In this document: positions 60,339 through 64,000 of the stretch, piece after piece
Layout: each line of letters starts with the position of its first letter
Numbering within the stretch: the stretch's first letter is position 1
Origin: G963677325 sp963677325
Lineage (GTDB): Bacteria > Bacteroidota > Bacteroidia > Bacteroidales > Prolixibacteraceae
Assembly: GCA_963677325.2 (NCBI GenBank)
Contig: CAXXGM010000013.1
Span: 124,001 to 188,000 of the forward strand
DNA length: 64,000 bases
Reading direction: 5' to 3'
Translations under genes and position numbers: made by a program
The notes under the pieces: generated by a model
The model's database searches: none
What the model saw: the letters and a program-made list of their open reading frames with translations, nothing else
Told to the model about the DNA's origin: nothing

Positions 60339-61748
60339 ATGTCAAATCAACGGAATTTGGTCAAAACTCTTGGTTTAGGTTACGTCATCATCTTTGTGGT
60401 TGCGAACATTATCGGTTCGGGTGTGTATAAAAAGATTGCTCCGATGGCTGCCGAACTTCACTCTTCGGTGTGGATACTTCTGGCGTGGATTGCCGCAGGG
60501 ATTATAAGCATTTTTGGCGCTTTGAGCAACGCGGAGGTAGCCGGATTGCTGGCCGATACGGGTGGAGATTTTGTCTACATTAAAAAAATCTACAATCGTT
60601 TTTTCGCATTCTTATACGGCTGGTCGCTTTTCACGGTGATCCAGACTGCAGCCATCTCCTCACTGGCTTATGTTTTTGCCCAATCGCTGAACAGCATCTC
60701 TCCCATTCCAGAGATTTTTCCTTCACTGCAGAATTTATCGATAGGAGGCATTTTTTATCCTTTCCAGGACTTTGGTGTCAAACTAACCGCTATCCTGCTA
60801 ATCCTGTTGTTGACAACGCTCAACATTTCAGGCTTAAAAAGCGGTGCATGGGTCAGCAAAACCATCATGTGGCTGGTATTCACAGGCCTTTTTCTGATTG
60901 TTTTCTTCGGATTGACCCATTCGGGCGTAAAACCTGCAAATTTCATGAAGGTAGGGGACCTGGCCAATGGGACCGTAACCCTCTCCTCTTTTTTCACCGC
61001 CATGCTTTCTGCATTCTGGGCTTACCAGGGATGGGTTTCCGTCGGTTTCATCGGGGGTGAGGTAAAAGACGCAAAACGGAATTTACCCAAAGGAATTGTA
61101 TTTGGTGTTTTTATCGTGATCTTCATTTATCTTCTGATTAATGTAACCTATCTCTCCCTGCTATCCGTTCCTCAGCTGGAACAGATTCATGCATCCGGCA
61201 ATCAGATTGCGGCTGTTGAGGCGGTCAGAAGTTTCTGGGGAACGGGAGGAGTAATCTTTATCTCCCTGCTGATCCTGATCACGACCATGGGCTGCACCAA
61301 TGCCAGTGTTCTCACCGGCGCCCGCCCCTATTACGCGATGGCGCGTGAGGGCCTTTTCTTCCCGGCTATCGGAAAATTGAATAAGAAGAATGTGCCGGGC
61401 AATTCCCTTTTTTGGCAGGGAATATGGGCTTCGGTGCTGGTGTTGTCAGGAACTTTCGATCAGTTGACCGACATGATCGTCTTTTCTGTATTTATATTTT
61501 ACGGGTCCGTCTCCCTGGGGGTAATCATCTTACGCCGCAAGATGCCTGATGCACACAGGCCATACAAAGTCTGGGGATATCCGGTTGTGCCGGTCATTTT
61601 CATCGCCTTTTGCCTCCTTTTATTTTTCAATACCATCATGACCCGTCCCCGTGAAGCAGCCATCGGCGTGATCCTGATTTTATCAGGCATTCCGGTCTAT
61701 CTTCTACTGCAAAGAAAAAATTCAAAGAAAGGGGGAAACGAGTCCTGA
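60339..61748 (+). CDS. APC-superfamily amino-acid permease
   Basis: 469 residues with about 12 membrane helices. The family start GLGYVIIFVVANIIGSGVYKKIAPMA (helix 1 with the GSG break), ALSNAEVAGLLADTGGDFVYIKKIYNRFFAFLYGW, FFTAMLSAFWAYQGWVSVGFIGGEVKDAKRNLPKGI and ARPYYAMAREGLFFPAIGKLN are all typical of LAT-like APC transporters. It likely imports or exchanges an amino acid. The substrate is unknown. It is a single gene with no partner enzyme next to it. Confidence 0.92.
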   Translation: MSNQRNLVKTLGLGYVIIFVVANIIGSGVYKKIAPMAAELHSSVWILLAWIAAGIISIFGALSNAEVAGLLADTGGDFVYIKKIYNRFFAFLYGWSLFTVIQTAAISSLAYVFAQSLNSISPIPEIFPSLQNLSIGGIFYPFQDFGVKLTAILLILLLTTLNISGLKSGAWVSKTIMWLVFTGLFLIVFFGLTHSGVKPANFMKVGDLANGTVTLSSFFTAMLSAFWAYQGWVSVGFIGGEVKDAKRNLPKGIVFGVFIVIFIYLLINVTYLSLLSVPQLEQIHASGNQIAAVEAVRSFWGTGGVIFISLLILITTMGCTNASVLTGARPYYAMAREGLFFPAIGKLNKKNVPGNSLFWQGIWASVLVLSGTFDQLTDMIVFSVFIFYGSVSLGVIILRRKMPDAHRPYKVWGYPVVPVIFIAFCLLLFFNTIMTRPREAAIGVILILSGIPVYLLLQRKNSKKGGNES

Positions 61749-61792
61749 GAAATCTTTCTCACACAGGCAGATGATTATAGGCTGGTTCCATA

Positions 61793-61887
61793 ACATTGAA
61801 ACGTTGAAACGTTGAAACCCTTAAACCCAAGTTTCTAAGTTCCAAATCAGAATCTACTGAAACATTGAAACTCTGAAACATTGAAAC
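61793..61887. repeat. CATTGAAAC-type simple repeat
   Basis: Degenerate copies of ACATTGAAAC and ACGTTGAAAC in the gap after the permease. No gene. Confidence 0.6.
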
Positions 61888-61980
61888 ATATTTTTATTGC
61901 TGTCCGGAAGAAAGGTAGGGCGTAAGCTGTTTTTTTGAGCGTTTTACATTACTTTTGCCCGATCATTTTTAGATTTTTTC

Positions 61981-62727
61981 ATGAGACTTTTAACAATCTT
62001 CACCCTTTTATTTTTACTTAATTCAGGATTAACTTCACCGTCGTTCAGACAGGGGCAGATGGCTTTTACCAGGGTAAGGGAAGCTTATGCCGAAAAAGAA
62101 AAAACAGTTGTTAAAAATCTTGCCGCCCATTCCATTTCACGCGACAGTCTGAGGATTTATCTGCGTGCCTTCAAAACTGAAAAGACATTTGAGGTGTGGG
62201 CCAAAAACAGTTCTGATTCTGTTTTTACGCTTGTCCGGGAAATCCCCATCTGTGAAATCTCCGGCTCCGTCGGCCCCAAGAGGCGTTCCCGCGACTTGCA
62301 GGTCCCCGAAGGATTCTATCGCATCTCCGAGCTGAATCCTTACAGCAAATATTACCTTTCCATGAAGATCAACTATCCCAATGCTTCTGACAGCATCCGT
62401 GGGGTACGCGGCCGTTTGGGCAATCTGATTTACATTCACGGACAGTGCATCTCTTCGGGGTGCATCGCCATTACCGATGATAAGATCAAGGAACTTTTCG
62501 TTTACTGCATAGAGGCCTACAACGCCGGACAGCAAAAAATTGAACTGACCATCTATCCTGCCCGCCTGACCGATAACAAATATTCCAGGTTAAAATCAGA
62601 ATACAGCAGAAACAAGGATAAAATCAACCTCTGGGCCGACCTGAAAAAGAGTTATGATCTGTTTGAACAAACCAAAGTGCCTCCGGTCGTCAGGTTCCTT
62701 AAAGACGGAACTCACGATGTGAACTGA
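61981..62727 (+). CDS. L,D-transpeptidase (YkuD/YafK-like) family protein
   Basis: 248 residues with a signal peptide (MRLLTIFTLLFLLNSGLTSP). The YkuD-type core is seen as FEVWAKNS...FTLVREIPICEISGSVGPKRRSRDLQVPEGFYRI and YYLSMKINYPN. The catalytic motif IYIHGQCISSGCIAITDDKI includes the His and Cys of the HG...SxGC signature. Such proteins make or break peptidoglycan 3-3 links or attach proteins to the wall; YafK-like members are less well known. It acts in the periplasm. It is a single gene. Confidence 0.88.
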   Translation: MRLLTIFTLLFLLNSGLTSPSFRQGQMAFTRVREAYAEKEKTVVKNLAAHSISRDSLRIYLRAFKTEKTFEVWAKNSSDSVFTLVREIPICEISGSVGPKRRSRDLQVPEGFYRISELNPYSKYYLSMKINYPNASDSIRGVRGRLGNLIYIHGQCISSGCIAITDDKIKELFVYCIEAYNAGQQKIELTIYPARLTDNKYSRLKSEYSRNKDKINLWADLKKSYDLFEQTKVPPVVRFLKDGTHDVN

Positions 62728-62784
62728 CGAATTGCAAATTGAAGACCGGGGTTAGCCAATTGTGAATCCCGAAACCCTCTGGCC

Positions 62785-63738
62785 TTATCCCTTTGGATTA
62801 AACGTTCTTTTATACAAACCATTTCTCCTAAATTCCCCATCCCGAAAGGGTTCGGTGGCCGCTTCCATCTGAGTAAGAATGGTCTGAATGGCTACCGGCA
62901 ATTGCTTTTCCATATCCTGCCAGCGACATTCAATAGATATAAGGCCCTTGTAACCGATCTTTTTCAACGCACGGAAATATTCTGTAAAATCCTCGTGCAT
63001 GGTTCCGGGGGCTGATCGGCCCTCTTTCTCGGCCATATGGACATGCCGCAGCAAATGTCCGTACCGGATGATGCTTTCAGGGCTTTCTTCAACTTTCTTC
63101 ATGTGGTAAAGATCGGCCAGCAAAAGAAAATTCGGATGGTTAACCTTTTTTACAAACTCTCCCCCTTCGGCAACGGAATTGATAAAGTTGCATTCTTCCG
63201 TATTGAGCGGCTCGAGAAGAACGGTCACGTTATGCTGTCCCGCCAAAGAGGCCATCTCCCGGCACAACTTCTCAAATTGTTTCTGCGCTTCCTCCCGGGG
63301 GAAACCTTCCGGGATCTGACGGGCTCTCCCGCTTCCAAAGACAATAACAGGGATGCCTGCTACCTGTGCCCTTTTGAAAGCTGTTCCAGCAAATTTCAAA
63401 ATAGCCGTGGAATCTGTAACGGGTCCGACACACTTAAACCCTTCCGGCAAAAATGAATTCAGTACCTTTACCGGTAAGGAGGCTTTTCTTGTCTGCTCCA
63501 GATTTTTCAGAAAATTTTCTTCACTTTCGGATGGGACCAAGAATTTTCTAACCCCTGCTTCTATAAATGAATAACCGAAACCCCTCAACAAATCGCTTTT
63601 TGAAAGGTCGGTGCAAACCCCGATCTCCGGATGAAATTTCCGCCCATACCCAAAGATAGCCGGCCATGCCGCCGGGCCAAGCAGAATTCCACCTGCTGTC
63701 GATGCCGAACTGCGCATAAAATCACGTCGCGCCCCCAT
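62785..63738 (-). CDS. Tat-exported TIM-barrel isomerase-like protein
   Basis: 317 residues. The Tat-like signal is MGARRDFMRSSASTAGGILL. The barrel, of the AP-endonuclease-2/hydroxypyruvate-isomerase type, shows RGFGYSFIEAGVRKFL, IPVIVFGSGRARQIPEGFPRE, NVTVLLEPLNTEECNFINSVAEG, LLADLYHMKKVEESPESI, HVHMAEKEGRSAPG and GYKGLISIECRW. Glu, Asp and His residues for a metal site are present. The substrate is likely a keto-sugar or sugar acid; not shown. It is convergent with the YkuD-like gene. Confidence 0.87.
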   Translation of the reverse strand: MGARRDFMRSSASTAGGILLGPAAWPAIFGYGRKFHPEIGVCTDLSKSDLLRGFGYSFIEAGVRKFLVPSESEENFLKNLEQTRKASLPVKVLNSFLPEGFKCVGPVTDSTAILKFAGTAFKRAQVAGIPVIVFGSGRARQIPEGFPREEAQKQFEKLCREMASLAGQHNVTVLLEPLNTEECNFINSVAEGGEFVKKVNHPNFLLLADLYHMKKVEESPESIIRYGHLLRHVHMAEKEGRSAPGTMHEDFTEYFRALKKIGYKGLISIECRWQDMEKQLPVAIQTILTQMEAATEPFRDGEFRRNGLYKRTFNPKG

Positions 63739-64000
63739 GTTTGACTAATCTTTGATTAATCCCTGGCAATATTCCATTTCCTCCCTCTTAGCAATTTGGG
63801 CTAAAGCCCCGGCCTGTTTAGACCTTCACTTCCCCGATCAAAGCCTCCGACCAATCGTTTGCTTCAAAGCATAAATTTAAGACAATTTTGAAGAAATAGG
63901 AGGAGCAAATGTTGATGTGATGATTAGAAGAACCGGTGATGATGTTCTGCTCATCTCTCATCACTTACACATCATGTCGGCGGATGCAGCCGCTTATGAA
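63739..64000. other. Terminal stretch without recognised gene
   Basis: A plus-strand frame is open from about 63885 to the right edge (EEIGGANVDVMIRRTGDDVL) but has no recognised family and no clear start, so it is not called as a gene. Confidence 0.3.

Noticed and set aside
63885..64000. Start of a plus-strand gene at the right edge
   Set aside because: The frame is open for under 40 codons, the start is unclear and no family is recognised.

Overview
The window looks like a Bacteroidota chromosome, probably a Bacteroidales/Marinilabiliales-type free-living or sediment lineage. The reasons are gliding/type IX secretion lipoproteins (GldH, PorW/SprE), phylum-typical -7 boxes of the form TAnnTTTG, weak Shine-Dalgarno sequences, many Tat- or lipoprotein-exported sugar enzymes, and REP/RAYT and IS982/IS110/IS630 remnants. 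No rRNA operon and no CRISPR array were seen.

Layout. 0-12 kb is a housekeeping block: an outer-membrane barrel fragment, a GNAT acetyltransferase, pgk, holB, then ricT-gldH-trmB-atl-mrp-porW. 12-16 kb holds a broken toxin-antitoxin pair, a frameshifted MFS exporter, a tryptophanase-family lyase and a tRNA-Met. 16.2-26.2 kb is an accessory defence operon on the minus strand, in the order hsdR, GHKL-ATPase/nuclease, hsdS, AlbA_2 protein, hsdM. 26.3-29 kb is a mobile-element graveyard: REP palindromes, a group II intron whose reverse transcriptase is split by a miniature element, and a RAYT remnant. 29-34 kb is a decayed sugar locus (a frameshifted GH109-like gene and a multiply frameshifted GH2 gene). 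It is followed by an 11-bp periodic TGTACA array, a LysE exporter and fabI. 36-45.5 kb is rich in insertion sequences (IS110, IS982, IS630) around two small unknown genes and an M16 peptidase. 46-56 kb carries minus-strand carbohydrate genes: a sugar porter, a DUF4434 protein, an AGE-type epimerase, a phosphoesterase, a DUF4855 protein, GH16, a TIM-barrel isomerase and a Gfo/Idh/MocA oxidoreductase. A second, inverted IS110 copy follows. After it come a ROK regulator, an amino-acid permease, an L,D-transpeptidase-like protein and a Tat-exported TIM-barrel protein.

The least ordinary features are: (1) the five-gene hsd operon with an embedded GHKL ATPase that carries a probable PD-(D/E)XK nuclease, plus an AlbA_2 protein with a six-unit 12-bp in-frame repeat; (2) a miniature-element family whose ~147-bp hairpin core occurs four times inside two kinds of terminal inverted repeat, one of which matches the resident IS982 ends, with one copy splitting the group II intron reverse transcriptase; (3) the TGTACA iteron-like array; (4) two inverted IS110 copies with a long structured 3' noncoding region joined to a hairpin array; (5) a tRNA whose T-loop 54/58 pair is swapped. 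At least six genes carry frameshifts, several in A/T homopolymers, so either real decay or consensus errors must be considered.
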